Of a stretch of DNA of 64,000 nucleotides, positions 8,603-17,158 are shown piece by piece. How positions within the stretch are numbered: position 1 is the stretch's first letter; each line of letters begins with the position of its first letter. Below the pieces are notes generated by a model that did no database searches, was not told the DNA's origin, and was given only the letters and a program-made list of their open reading frames with translations. Source of the stretch: Archangium violaceum (lineage in GTDB: Bacteria; Myxococcota; Myxococcia; Myxococcales; Myxococcaceae). Where the stretch lies: NCBI RefSeq assembly GCF_016887565.1, contig NZ_CP069396.1, positions 12,196,001-12,260,000 of the forward strand, read 5' to 3'. The translations under genes and the position numbers were made by a program.

Positions 8603-9367
8603 TCACTGGATGGTGATGGGGATGTTGTAGAGGAAGCACACCGGCACCTTCTGGGGCTTGTACTGCCAGCCCTCCTTGATGCCCGCGATGATGTCCTCGT
8701 CCGCGCCGGGCACGGCCTTCACCGGCGTCACTTCATAGACGCTGCCGTCCGTGGACACGCAGATGCGGTACATGCCGTTGAGCGTGCCCTGACCGCGGCG
8801 CGACTGCTTGAAGACCTCGGACAGGCGCGGCGGCGTCTGGCGCACCACGTCACGCTGGATGACGAAGGGCGGCACGTTCTTGGGCTTCACCGGCTCCTCG
8901 CCCGTTCCCCCGAGCTGACCGCCGAGCTGCCCTCCCACCACGCCCCCAATCACTCCGCCCACCACGCCGCCCTCGACGCCTCCCTGCACTCCGCCCTCGA
9001 CTCCGGCCGGAGCATCCTCCGCGGCCGGCTCGGCCTCGGGCTCCGGCTCGGGCGTCGGCTCCGGTTCCGGCTCCTTGGGCTTCTCCTCGATGATCGGCTG
9101 GATCTTCTCCGGCTGGCGGATCACCACCTCCTTGCGAGGCGTGGGCTTGCGCTGCACCACCGAGCGCACACCCGCGGGCGGCGGAGGGGGCGGCGGGGGC
9201 GGCAGTGATCGCATCAGCGACACGGCCACCTCCTTCTCCTCCACTGGCTTCTCCTGGGGCCTCGCGAAGAGGAACAGCACCCCGATCACGCCAGCGTGGA
9301 CTACCACGGAAAACAGGGTAGGACCGAACAGGTGGGAAGACTGAGAAGCGGTCTGCTGCGCGAACAT
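8603..9367 (-). CDS. TonB-like energy transducer with Gly/Val repeats
   Basis: A 254-residue protein built like TonB. It has one N-terminal membrane anchor (about 15-35), a run of prolines (about 56-64), a Pro/Glu/Lys spacer (PEPEPTPEPEPEAEP), a glycine-rich tract of GGV units (GVEGGVQGGVEGGVVGGV), and a C-terminal domain (about 175-254, SDGSVYEVTPVKAV, GWQYKPQKVPV) typical of TonB. It should span the periplasm and pass inner-membrane energy to outer-membrane receptors. The Oar-like receptor encoded on the other strand just upstream is a natural partner. The ribosome binding site is weak and distant. Confidence 0.85.
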   Translation of the reverse strand: MFAQQTASQSSHLFGPTLFSVVVHAGVIGVLFLFARPQEKPVEEKEVAVSLMRSLPPPPPPPPPAGVRSVVQRKPTPRKEVVIRQPEKIQPIIEEKPKEPEPEPTPEPEPEAEPAAEDAPAGVEGGVQGGVEGGVVGGVIGGVVGGQLGGQLGGTGEEPVKPKNVPPFVIQRDVVRQTPPRLSEVFKQSRRGQGTLNGMYRICVSTDGSVYEVTPVKAVPGADEDIIAGIKEGWQYKPQKVPVCFLYNIPITIQ

Positions 9368-9588
9368 GAGATCTGGGGGCTGAAGGTCTCCCTCTCATAC
9401 CACACTCCGGCCCGGTGTCTCCCCTACCCCCCCGGTCAGGATGTGAACTGCACGTGAAAATGGGTGCCCGGTTGGAAAAAAGTCCCAAGTGTTGATACAT
9501 GGCCTTCCCGGCAGCGGCGCGCGTTCACTTCAGAACGCCCATGTCGAGGCCTCCCCCAATCTCCCCACTCTCCCCAGAGAGGCTCCTC

Positions 9589-10545
9589 GTGCAAACGAAG
9601 CAGAAATGGGCACTGACGCTGATGATGGCGTTGGGTGCCGTGTCTTGTGGCGGCTCGGCTCAGCCGGGTGATCCGTATCGGGGCACCATCGACGCCACCG
9701 GACTCGACGCGAAGTTCCAGCCCCACGCCACCTGCGGCTCCAACAAGCGGGACAAGTGCCCCTTCGAGGCGCAGAAGGCCTACAGCGGGGGGACGCAGTT
9801 CTCCTACTTCTTCCTGGGCACCATCGCCAAGGACAACGCGAACCTCGCCAAGGACGCCCTGCAGCGTCCGGCGGTGCCGGCCAAGTTCGTGAAGATCACC
9901 GCGTATGACTTCCCGGACGGGTGCAAGACGGGCAAGGAGTACGACGTCCGCACGGACGCGTACCGCGAGGACACGCAGTACTCCGTGTTCGACGGGCTGC
10001 CCTCGAGCACCACCAGCACCAGCACGCTGGTGGTGCCGCTGGTGAAGGTGAAGCCCTGGACGGGCACGGCGCAGCAGCCCTGCAACGCCATCAAGGATCT
10101 CACCTCCCTCACGGAGGGTGACTTCGGCGGCAGCGCGGCCGAGGGCGAGTCCTTCGCCTTCCGCGCGATCGTCGACACGACGTATGCCCCCTATCCCGCT
10201 CCGGCCGAGCTGAAGTACGGGTGGTACCGCGGCCTGCAGCTGGCCTACTTCGACAGCGGCGCGGTGACGGTGGACGAGGCCGGCAACTTCCAGGCGATGG
10301 ACGCCGTGTGGCTCAAGGCCGCCGCCGCCGACAGGACCCCGGTCTACAACTCCAAGTTCGTGTTCCAGGCGAAGCCCGGCGAGGCGAATTGGTCTCCGGT
10401 GGTGCGGGTGTATGAGCTCGTCCCGCCCGCGGGCAGCAACTACACGAGCCTCTGCTACGACCCGCCGTGCGCCGCGGACGCGCTCGACATGACGACGGTC
10501 AAGACCCTCAACGGCGTGATGTTCCTGGCGAGCAGCCCGCAGTGA
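9589..10545 (+). CDS. Outer-membrane or periplasmic lipoprotein, unknown function
   Basis: A 318-residue lipoprotein. I chose the GTG at 9589 because AGAGAGG sits six bases before it and the product then begins directly with a lipoprotein signal (QTKQKWALTLMMALGAVSC, Cys 20); the ATGs at 9499 and 9541 would bury that signal. The mature part has several Cys residues and many aromatic residues, with no domain I recognise. The next gene, an Oar-like receptor, starts 29 bases downstream on the same strand, so the two are probably one operon and the lipoprotein may be a surface partner of the receptor. Confidence 0.8.
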   Translation: MQTKQKWALTLMMALGAVSCGGSAQPGDPYRGTIDATGLDAKFQPHATCGSNKRDKCPFEAQKAYSGGTQFSYFFLGTIAKDNANLAKDALQRPAVPAKFVKITAYDFPDGCKTGKEYDVRTDAYREDTQYSVFDGLPSSTTSTSTLVVPLVKVKPWTGTAQQPCNAIKDLTSLTEGDFGGSAAEGESFAFRAIVDTTYAPYPAPAELKYGWYRGLQLAYFDSGAVTVDEAGNFQAMDAVWLKAAAADRTPVYNSKFVFQAKPGEANWSPVVRVYELVPPAGSNYTSLCYDPPCAADALDMTTVKTLNGVMFLASSPQ

Positions 10546-10574
10546 GCCCCTCCTCTTCCCCCGAGATTTCATTC

Positions 10575-13376
10575 ATGACGACCACCACCCTGCTCCGTGG
10601 CCGGGGCCTGCTGCTGGCACTGCTGGCGCTCACCGTCCTGCCACTGTCCGCGCTCGCCGCGGGCGAGAACTACGGCCGCGTCTCCGGCTACGTGTACGAC
10701 CCCACCGGCACCCCGCTGTCCGAGGTGCCCCTCACCATCAGCGGCCCCGCGCTCCAGCAGCCCATCTCCCGCACCAGCGGTGAGGACGGCCGCTTCGAGT
10801 TCGGCCAGCTGCCCCCGGGCGAGGGCTACTCCCTCGAGGTGAAGGTGGAGGGTTTCACCCCCATCAAGAAGACCGGCATCATCATCCGCCTGGGTCAGAC
10901 GACCCCCGTGGACGTGAAGCTGGAGGTGCTCACCGAGACGCAGGCGGTGGCCACCTATGAAATCGTCGAGAAGGTCAACCCCATCATCAACCCCGACTCG
11001 GCGCAGACGGGCGCCGTCGTCACCTCGGAGAAGGTGGCGTCCATCCCCGTCTTCACCCAGGTGCAGGCCATTCCGCAGCTGGTGGCTGGCGTGGGCCCGG
11101 GCAACGCCCCGAGCAGCCGCGGCGGTCTGTCGCGCTACGGCAAGTTCTACGTGGACGGCATGGACACCACGGACGTGTCCGACGGCTCCATCACCTCGCC
11201 GATGAACTTCTACGCGGTGGAGAACTTCGAGGTCATCACCGGCGGTCTGGACGCGCAGTACAACGCGCTGGGCATGGTGGAGAACGTCGTCACCAAGAGC
11301 GGTTCCAACAAGTTCACCTACGACGCCACCATCATCCTGTCGCCGGCCTGGAGCAACGCCAAGGCGAGCTCCGCCACCAACCAGACCCCCTCGACGGGCG
11401 GCTTCCTGCAGAGCAGCACCCCGCAGTCGGAGACCGACTTCTACTCGCCGATGCTGGCCTTCGGCGGTCCCATCATCAAGGACCGGCTGTGGTTCTACGT
11501 CAGCGGTCAGTGGAACATCAGCAACCAGGAGACGCCGCTCACCGTCAATGGCGTCCAGGAGAACCGCCCCAAGGACACCAACACCCGCATGGGCCGGCTC
11601 AAGCTCACCTGGCAGCCCACGGACAAGGACCGTCTGTCCGTGGCCTTCAGCATGGATGACAACGTCATCGGCAACAACTCCTCCCGGGCGACGACCTCGC
11701 TGGAGGCGGAGTCGCGCATCGATCGTGGCGGCACCTTCATCATCGCCAACTACGACCGCAACATCAGCCAGGACGTCCTCTTCCAGCTCCAGACGGGCGC
11801 CACCAACAAGCGCGCGTTCATCGGTCCGCAGAACGAGGACCTGAACGTCCCCGCGCACGTCGACCTGGGCAACAACTCCTTCCTCACGGGCTCCTGGGGC
11901 AACTACACCAACGAGAACAAGTGGCGCTTCCAGTTCGACCCCACCGTCCTCTTCAAGGCGGGCGCGCACCAGATGAAGGGCGGCCTGCAGCTGGGCTACC
12001 TGACGGGCCGCCTGCAGGTGGGCAACACCGGCAACGTGCGCTACTTCGACCGCAACGGCGTGTGCAACCCGGACGATGTGGCCGCTGGCGGCTGCGAGTC
12101 GAAGACCACCTACTACAACCTGGATGGCCAGCCGGGCTCGCTCACCACGAGCGCCTCGGTGGCGCAGCTCGGCGCCTTCGTCCAGGACCGCTGGACCGTC
12201 AACCGCTACCTGACGCTGGTGGCCGGTCTGCGCGCGGACGTGGGCCGGATGTACGCGGACGACAACCAGTTCGTCACCAACCTGGTGGGCATCGGTCCCC
12301 GCCTGTCGGCCACGTACGACATCACCGGCGACCGCAAGACGCTGCTCAAGGCGCACTACGGCCGCTCCAACGAGGTGGGTGATGTGTATGTCGCGCAGCA
12401 CGCCAACCCCGAGCCCATCCAGATGTCGGCCAAGGTCGTCAACGGCGCCTTCGTGGAGTGCACCCCGGACACGGTGCTGGATCCCAGCAACACCAACTGC
12501 ACCCGCGCCGGTGGCCTCGCCCGCCGCACCTTCGACAAGACGCACACGCCCCCCAGCGTGGACGAGCTGAGCCTGGGCCTGCACCGCGAAATCACCGAGG
12601 GCACCGTGCTGGGCCTGGACGTCACCTACCGCCGCTACAACAACCTGTGGGTCGACGAGGAGGTGAACCAGATCTGGGACGCCTCCGGTACGCGCGTGGT
12701 GGGCTACGTGGACCCCAGCAAGACCGGCTCGCAGGTGCTGGTGCACAACCCGGACGACGCCTGGCGTGACTACAAGGGCATGGACCTGTGGGTGCAGGGC
12801 CGGACCGGCGGGTGGGACCTGCTGGCCAGCTACACCCTGGGCTTCAACAACGGCACCGTGGACACCTACTTCGACGGCTACGGCGCCAACCCGCGCATGA
12901 AGTACCTGTTCGAGGGCGCGACGCCCGACGACATCCGCCACACCTTCAAGGGCTCGGTCAACTACACCACCAGCTTCGGCCTGGACTTCGGCATCCGCGC
13001 CCGCTACCTGACGGGCACGCCGCTGTGGATGAACCAGTCGGTGTCCTACCCCGACAGGACCACCCTGTACCGCTCGCCGCGCGGCACCGGCTTCTCCACC
13101 AACCGTGGCACGCCGAACTTCAACGACCCGACCACCATCTCCGAGCTGCGCAACCCGGACCAGTTCGTCATCGACGCCCAGGCGCGCTACGACATCGGCC
13201 GGCTGTTCCAGATGTCCAACAAGCTGGAGCTGACGCTCATGGTGGTGAACGCGCTGAACAACACCGACCCGACGTTCTATTACGACCGCTGGGCGCCCAC
13301 CAACAGCGACTACGGCCTGGTGTCCGGCCGCAGCCGCCCGCTGCAGGCCGAGCTGCTGCTGCGCTTCCGCAACTAG
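10575..13376 (+). CDS. Oar-like TonB-dependent outer-membrane receptor
   Basis: A 933-residue outer-membrane protein. A signal peptide (about 1-28) is followed by a carboxypeptidase-regulatory-like domain (GRVSGYVYDPTGTPLSEVPL, about 33-115), a plug region (about 120-270, ending in VENVVTKSGSNKFTYDAT), and a long beta-barrel ending in LLLRFRN. This order is that of the Oar/TonB-dependent family known from myxobacteria and Bacteroidetes. No canonical TonB box is obvious. It is encoded with the lipoprotein upstream and lies close to a divergent TonB-like gene. The transported substrate cannot be told from the sequence. A strong terminator follows. Confidence 0.93.
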   Translation: MTTTTLLRGRGLLLALLALTVLPLSALAAGENYGRVSGYVYDPTGTPLSEVPLTISGPALQQPISRTSGEDGRFEFGQLPPGEGYSLEVKVEGFTPIKKTGIIIRLGQTTPVDVKLEVLTETQAVATYEIVEKVNPIINPDSAQTGAVVTSEKVASIPVFTQVQAIPQLVAGVGPGNAPSSRGGLSRYGKFYVDGMDTTDVSDGSITSPMNFYAVENFEVITGGLDAQYNALGMVENVVTKSGSNKFTYDATIILSPAWSNAKASSATNQTPSTGGFLQSSTPQSETDFYSPMLAFGGPIIKDRLWFYVSGQWNISNQETPLTVNGVQENRPKDTNTRMGRLKLTWQPTDKDRLSVAFSMDDNVIGNNSSRATTSLEAESRIDRGGTFIIANYDRNISQDVLFQLQTGATNKRAFIGPQNEDLNVPAHVDLGNNSFLTGSWGNYTNENKWRFQFDPTVLFKAGAHQMKGGLQLGYLTGRLQVGNTGNVRYFDRNGVCNPDDVAAGGCESKTTYYNLDGQPGSLTTSASVAQLGAFVQDRWTVNRYLTLVAGLRADVGRMYADDNQFVTNLVGIGPRLSATYDITGDRKTLLKAHYGRSNEVGDVYVAQHANPEPIQMSAKVVNGAFVECTPDTVLDPSNTNCTRAGGLARRTFDKTHTPPSVDELSLGLHREITEGTVLGLDVTYRRYNNLWVDEEVNQIWDASGTRVVGYVDPSKTGSQVLVHNPDDAWRDYKGMDLWVQGRTGGWDLLASYTLGFNNGTVDTYFDGYGANPRMKYLFEGATPDDIRHTFKGSVNYTTSFGLDFGIRARYLTGTPLWMNQSVSYPDRTTLYRSPRGTGFSTNRGTPNFNDPTTISELRNPDQFVIDAQARYDIGRLFQMSNKLELTLMVVNALNNTDPTFYYDRWAPTNSDYGLVSGRSRPLQAELLLRFRN

Positions 13377-13403
13377 CGTCAAAGTCAGACACGACGTGAA
13401 TCC

Positions 13404-13443
13404 GGGGCCCTCCGCGAGCAATCGCGGGGGGCCTCTGGTTTTT
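13404..13443 (+). terminator. Rho-independent terminator after the Oar-like gene
   Basis: A 12-base stem (GGCCCTCCGCGA with TCGCGGGGGGCC, one imperfect pair) closes a GCAA loop and is followed by TCTGG and TTTTT. It separates the receptor operon from the phospholipase-D lipoprotein gene that starts at 13460. Confidence 0.75.
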
Positions 13444-13459
13444 GTATACGGTGCCTCCC

Positions 13460-14710
13460 ATGTCCCGACCCTGGCTGAGCGCCTTGCTTCTTCCCCTCGT
13501 GCTGTCCCTCGCGTGCGCCGCGCCGGCTCCCGCCGTGCGCGCCCCCGCCCCCGAGTCCGCCCCCGTCGGCGCTCCCGGCCTGGTGCTGGTGGAGAGCGTC
13601 CCCGTGGAGACGACGCTGGACCACGCCGACATCCCCGATGCCAAGGACGTGTGGCCGGAGATGGTGAACGGCGCCACGCGGACGCTCGACATCTCGGAGT
13701 TCTACGTGAGCAACGAGCCCGGCAGCCGGCTGGAGCCCGTCATCCAGGCCATCGAGGCGGCGGCGGACCGGGGCGTGAAGGTGCGGCTGCTCGCGGAGGA
13801 GAAGTTCTACAAGACGTACCCGGAGACGCTGGAGCGGCTGGCGAAGCGGCCGGGCATCGAGCTGCGCCGGCTGGACACCGCGAAGTCCATGGGCGGCGTG
13901 CAGCACGCGAAGTACTTCGTGGTGGACGGCCGCGAAGCGTACCTGGGCAGTCAGAACATGGACTGGCGCTCGCTGGAGCACATCCAGGAGCTCGGGCTGC
14001 GCATCCGCGTCCCCGAGGTGGTGCGCGCGCTCGCGGACGTCTTCGAGCTGGATTGGGGACTCGCCGCGGGAGGTAAGGCGCCGGCCACGGTGACGGCGGT
14101 GGGCGGCCCGTTCCCCGCGCACGTCTCGGGAGGCCCGGTGCGCGTGACGCCCGCGCTGAGCCCCCAGGGCTGGCTGCTGGACCCGGGCACGTGGGACCTG
14201 CCCAAGCTGGTGAAGCTCATCGATGGGGCGAAGCGCTCGGTGCGGGTGCAGCTGCTCACGTACCGCGCGAGGGGACGTGACGGGAGCACCTTCCCCGAGC
14301 TGGAGGAGGCGCTGAAGCGGGCCTCGGCGCGCGGGGTGAAGGTGGAGCTGCTGGTGGCGGACTGGGGCAAGCGCAAGGGCACCATCGAGGGCCTCCAGGC
14401 GCTGCACGCGCCGCCGGGGCTGACGGTGAAGCTCGTCACCATTCCCCAGTGGTCGGGCGGGTTCGTCCCGTTCGCGCGCGTGGTGCACGCCAAGTACATG
14501 GTGGTGGATGGAGAGCAGGCGTGGCTCGGCACGAGCAACTGGGAGCGCGACTACTTCACGCAGAGCCGCAACGTGGGCGTCATCGTGGAGGGCGCGCCGT
14601 TCGCGAGCCAGCTCGAGCGCTTCTTCTCGGACACCTGGTCGAGCCCCTACGCGGCCGAGGTGGACCCGAAGGCCACCTACACGGCGCCGAACATCAGCGG
14701 CACGCCCTGA
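13460..14710 (+). CDS. Phospholipase D-like lipoprotein with two HKD motifs
   Basis: A 416-residue exported protein with a lipoprotein signal (SALLLPLVLSLAC, Cys 19). It carries two complete HKD catalytic motifs, HAKYFVVD starting at residue 149 and HAKYMVVD at 343, each followed by the usual GS/GT-x-N stretch (LGSQNMDW and LGTSNWER). Two such motifs in one chain make one active site that cleaves or transfers phosphodiesters; the PLD3/4-like subfamily and cardiolipin synthases are the nearest kinds I know. Location is the envelope. The start at 13460 gives the lipoprotein signal directly; the longer frame begins inside the terminator. Confidence 0.92.
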   Translation: MSRPWLSALLLPLVLSLACAAPAPAVRAPAPESAPVGAPGLVLVESVPVETTLDHADIPDAKDVWPEMVNGATRTLDISEFYVSNEPGSRLEPVIQAIEAAADRGVKVRLLAEEKFYKTYPETLERLAKRPGIELRRLDTAKSMGGVQHAKYFVVDGREAYLGSQNMDWRSLEHIQELGLRIRVPEVVRALADVFELDWGLAAGGKAPATVTAVGGPFPAHVSGGPVRVTPALSPQGWLLDPGTWDLPKLVKLIDGAKRSVRVQLLTYRARGRDGSTFPELEEALKRASARGVKVELLVADWGKRKGTIEGLQALHAPPGLTVKLVTIPQWSGGFVPFARVVHAKYMVVDGEQAWLGTSNWERDYFTQSRNVGVIVEGAPFASQLERFFSDTWSSPYAAEVDPKATYTAPNISGTP

Positions 14711-14747
14711 AACATGGAAGAAAGCCGCTGACGCGCTCCAAGGGTTT

Positions 14748-16250
14748 TTACCTGGGGGTGCTCCTGAATTGGGGACCCAGCAGCCGCCTCAGCGCTTCCT
14801 GCTCGTCCCAGGCCGGCTCCGGCACGGCGGGCTCCACCTCCACCCGGCGGGAGGCCAATGACAACCGGACGGCGGGGTCCCCCAGCAGGATGTAGTTGGC
14901 GAGATCCTGGCGCTGCATCCACAGCCGGGCCTTGTCCGCCGGAGTCACGGAGGACGGACGTCCATCCATGAGGTCCATCTGCTCCTGGTTGTAGAGCGTC
15001 GCCAGCTCGCTGCTCGCCTCGTTGAGGAACTGCAGCAAGGTGCTCAGGGCGACACCGGCGCGGCTCCCCTGGGCGAGCGCCCTCAGCAGCTCGATGAAGC
15101 GCGAGGTCGTCCGGCGGCCCCTGTCGTTGAAGCCGCAGGACCAGGCCAGGTCCACGTGCCCCATCACCGCCAACGGCCCGTTGGGGTTGGCCAGCGCGGC
15201 CTGGGGCAGCGCGGCGATGAAGGGCCGCTCCCCCTGCTGGGGCAACGCCTCGAGTCCCCTGCGTGCGTTCGGGTCGCTCGTGGGGAGCTGGCGCAGCCAG
15301 TGCGTGTAGCTGCTCCGCGAGGGCGTCCCCGCGCTGAAGCACGCGAAGCTGAACCAGACCCCTCCCGGGAGGAAGGGCCGCGACGCGAGCGCCTCCGCCG
15401 GCAGGAACCGCCCGTCCGGCAGCAGCAGCTCTCCCTGATGCGCGAGCCGCTCCTCGGGCTTGCCCCAGCCGCCCGAGGGCCGACCCCTGCCGTGGCTCAG
15501 CGTGAACAGCACGCCCGGCCCGGGCCGCTCCGCGTGGGACAGGAGCTCCTCGATGGACACGGCCCCCTCCCCTCCCAGCTCGAGGATGTCCGCCGCGGGG
15601 AAGTCGTCCAACTGCTGGCGCTCCCGGCAGGCCGCGACGCTCGGGGCGATCAGCATGTCGTGCCCCATCTCCGTCGCGGGGGTGCGGTCCCGCGAGGTAT
15701 AGAAGAGCATGCGCGCGCTCGCCTCTCGCGCGGCCTCGCCCTCCCACCGCAGCACCTTCTCGACGTAGGCCTCGTAGCCCGCGTCCGACGCGAAGGCCAG
15801 CCGCCCCACGAAGGCATCGGTGGTCAGCGCCTGCTGCAACTCCAGCGGCACCTGGTGCAGGTCCCCCAGCAGCAGCAGGTAGCGCGGGCGGTTCCTCTCG
15901 GACATCGTCTCGTCGCGGAAGACCTCCTTCTTCCATTCCGCGGCGAACGCGCCGTCCATCACGGACGGGACGCGGTAGAGCTCCACCGGCGCACCTCCCT
16001 GGGACGCCTGGCGCAGCCGCCGCAGCGGCTCGACGAGCGCCAGGAGCCGGTCGCCCTCGCGCCCCTCCGGAACCACCAGACCCCAACGCTGGGCGGGCAG
16101 GTCGTTGGGATCCTTCGTCGCGTCCCACAGGTCATCCGGCAGCTCGACGGCCTGGGGCCGTGGAGCGCGCTGGAGCGTCTCCATCTTCAATCCCTGGCCG
16201 GGTGCGGCCGGGCGTTCATCGGCTTGGGCGAGCAGCAGCTCGAGTGTCAT
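14748..16250 (-). CDS. C25/caspase-like cysteine protease
   Basis: A 500-residue protein of the caspase/gingipain fold. The catalytic pair is visible: His 253 in LFTLSHGRG and Cys 304 in WFSFACFSAGTPS, each at the end of a hydrophobic strand. The C-terminal stretch ANYILLGDPAVRLSLA is the GDP motif common in gingipain-like C25 peptidases. No signal peptide or membrane segment is visible, so it is probably cytosolic. The ATG at 16250 has a GGAGGGGG ribosome site. It is the second gene after a duplicated-domain protein (56 bases apart), expressed from an ECF-type promoter at 17118-17141. It could equally be called a CHAT-domain protease. Confidence 0.85.
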   Translation of the reverse strand: MTLELLLAQADERPAAPGQGLKMETLQRAPRPQAVELPDDLWDATKDPNDLPAQRWGLVVPEGREGDRLLALVEPLRRLRQASQGGAPVELYRVPSVMDGAFAAEWKKEVFRDETMSERNRPRYLLLLGDLHQVPLELQQALTTDAFVGRLAFASDAGYEAYVEKVLRWEGEAAREASARMLFYTSRDRTPATEMGHDMLIAPSVAACRERQQLDDFPAADILELGGEGAVSIEELLSHAERPGPGVLFTLSHGRGRPSGGWGKPEERLAHQGELLLPDGRFLPAEALASRPFLPGGVWFSFACFSAGTPSRSSYTHWLRQLPTSDPNARRGLEALPQQGERPFIAALPQAALANPNGPLAVMGHVDLAWSCGFNDRGRRTTSRFIELLRALAQGSRAGVALSTLLQFLNEASSELATLYNQEQMDLMDGRPSSVTPADKARLWMQRQDLANYILLGDPAVRLSLASRRVEVEPAVPEPAWDEQEALRRLLGPQFRSTPR

Positions 16251-16306
16251 GGGTTCCCCCCTCCGTTCCACGGTGAATCCATCCCGTCGCGACTCACGGG
16301 TCAGTG

Positions 16307-17068
16307 CTACGCCGCGATCTGCTGCGTGCTCGTGCTGAGGGTGCTCACGCCGTTGGAGGGCAGAATCGAGCGCGCATCGAAAGCCTTGGGGAAGGCCGCG
16401 GCGACGTACTGCTGCAGGAAGCTCAGCGACGGCCAGTCGCAGAGCCCCACGTAGGTTCCGGTCGCCCGCATCCGGGCCACGAAACCATCGAGGTGCACGG
16501 CCACCTCGCCCCTGGCCGCGAAGACGAACAGGTGCTTGCCCGATTCCGGAACGTCGGTGCACACGCCCAGGGCCAGGAATTCCTCATGGCCGGGCAGCGG
16601 CATGATGAAGACCTTCCGCGCGGAGACGTACTGCGCGGGCCACGTGGGGCCGTCGGAGATGGGCACGGACATCACCGCCTCCCACAGCGAGGGACCCGCG
16701 CCTCCCGCGTAGGAAATCCTCCCCGCGTCGGTCGAACCCTTGGGCGGCGAGGTCTCCGAACCATCGAAGGGGTCGTCGGAGGTGTACCGCTTCACGAGGG
16801 GCCACGGTAGCGGCACCCGCTCGTAGAGCTCCACGTCGGCCCCGGACCGCTTCATCCGCTCCAGGAAGTCCCCGAGGCGCTCGCCCACCCGGCCCCTGGC
16901 CACGAAGAGCACCGTGTTGGACGGGTCGAACACGCCGAAGGCCACGAACTCGGCGGGGTTGGACAGCGGCATGAGGAAGACGCGCCGCGAGCGGTCCTCG
17001 ACCCCGCGCCAGTAGGGGTAATCCACGGAGAACTTGAGGTTGTAGAGGACCGGCTCCTGGTAGCTCAT
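16307..17068 (-). CDS. Protein of two tandem homologous domains, caspase partner
   Basis: A 253-residue protein that I do not recognise. It consists of two copies of one domain: residues about 19-95 (RRVFLMPLSNPAEFVAFGV, then RGRVGERLGDFLERM) and about 143-221 (RKVFIMPLPGHEEFLALGV, then RGEVAVHLDGFVARM). Each copy reads as beta-strands, a helix (DFLERM / GFVARM) and a terminal Leu/Trp-rich part. No signal peptide or catalytic residues are evident. AGGAG lies six bases before the ATG. It is the first gene of the unit that also encodes the caspase-like protease, so it may be its inhibitor, activator or substrate. Confidence 0.8.
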   Translation of the reverse strand: MSYQEPVLYNLKFSVDYPYWRGVEDRSRRVFLMPLSNPAEFVAFGVFDPSNTVLFVARGRVGERLGDFLERMKRSGADVELYERVPLPWPLVKRYTSDDPFDGSETSPPKGSTDAGRISYAGGAGPSLWEAVMSVPISDGPTWPAQYVSARKVFIMPLPGHEEFLALGVCTDVPESGKHLFVFAARGEVAVHLDGFVARMRATGTYVGLCDWPSLSFLQQYVAAAFPKAFDARSILPSNGVSTLSTSTQQIAA

Positions 17069-17117
17069 GGCTGACTCCTGTGCTGGGAAGGATGGAATCG
17101 CTCCACCCGTGCACAAG

Positions 17118-17141
17118 AACGGCCCCGGTCCGGTTTGTTAC
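17118..17141 (-). promoter_or_regulatory. Island ECF promoter P1 (duplicated-domain and caspase genes)
   Basis: Read on the minus strand: GGTAACAAACC, then CGTT, with exactly 15 bases between GTAAC and CGTT. Transcription would start near 17110, about 40 bases before the ATG at 17068. Confidence 0.75.
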
Positions 17142-17158
17142 CTCGCCTTCTTTTTTTC

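Noticed and set aside
10569-13421. Open frame of 950 codons on the minus strand opposite the Oar-like gene
   Set aside because: Antisense shadow of a conserved receptor, with His/Val/Gly-rich composition and no recognisable domain.
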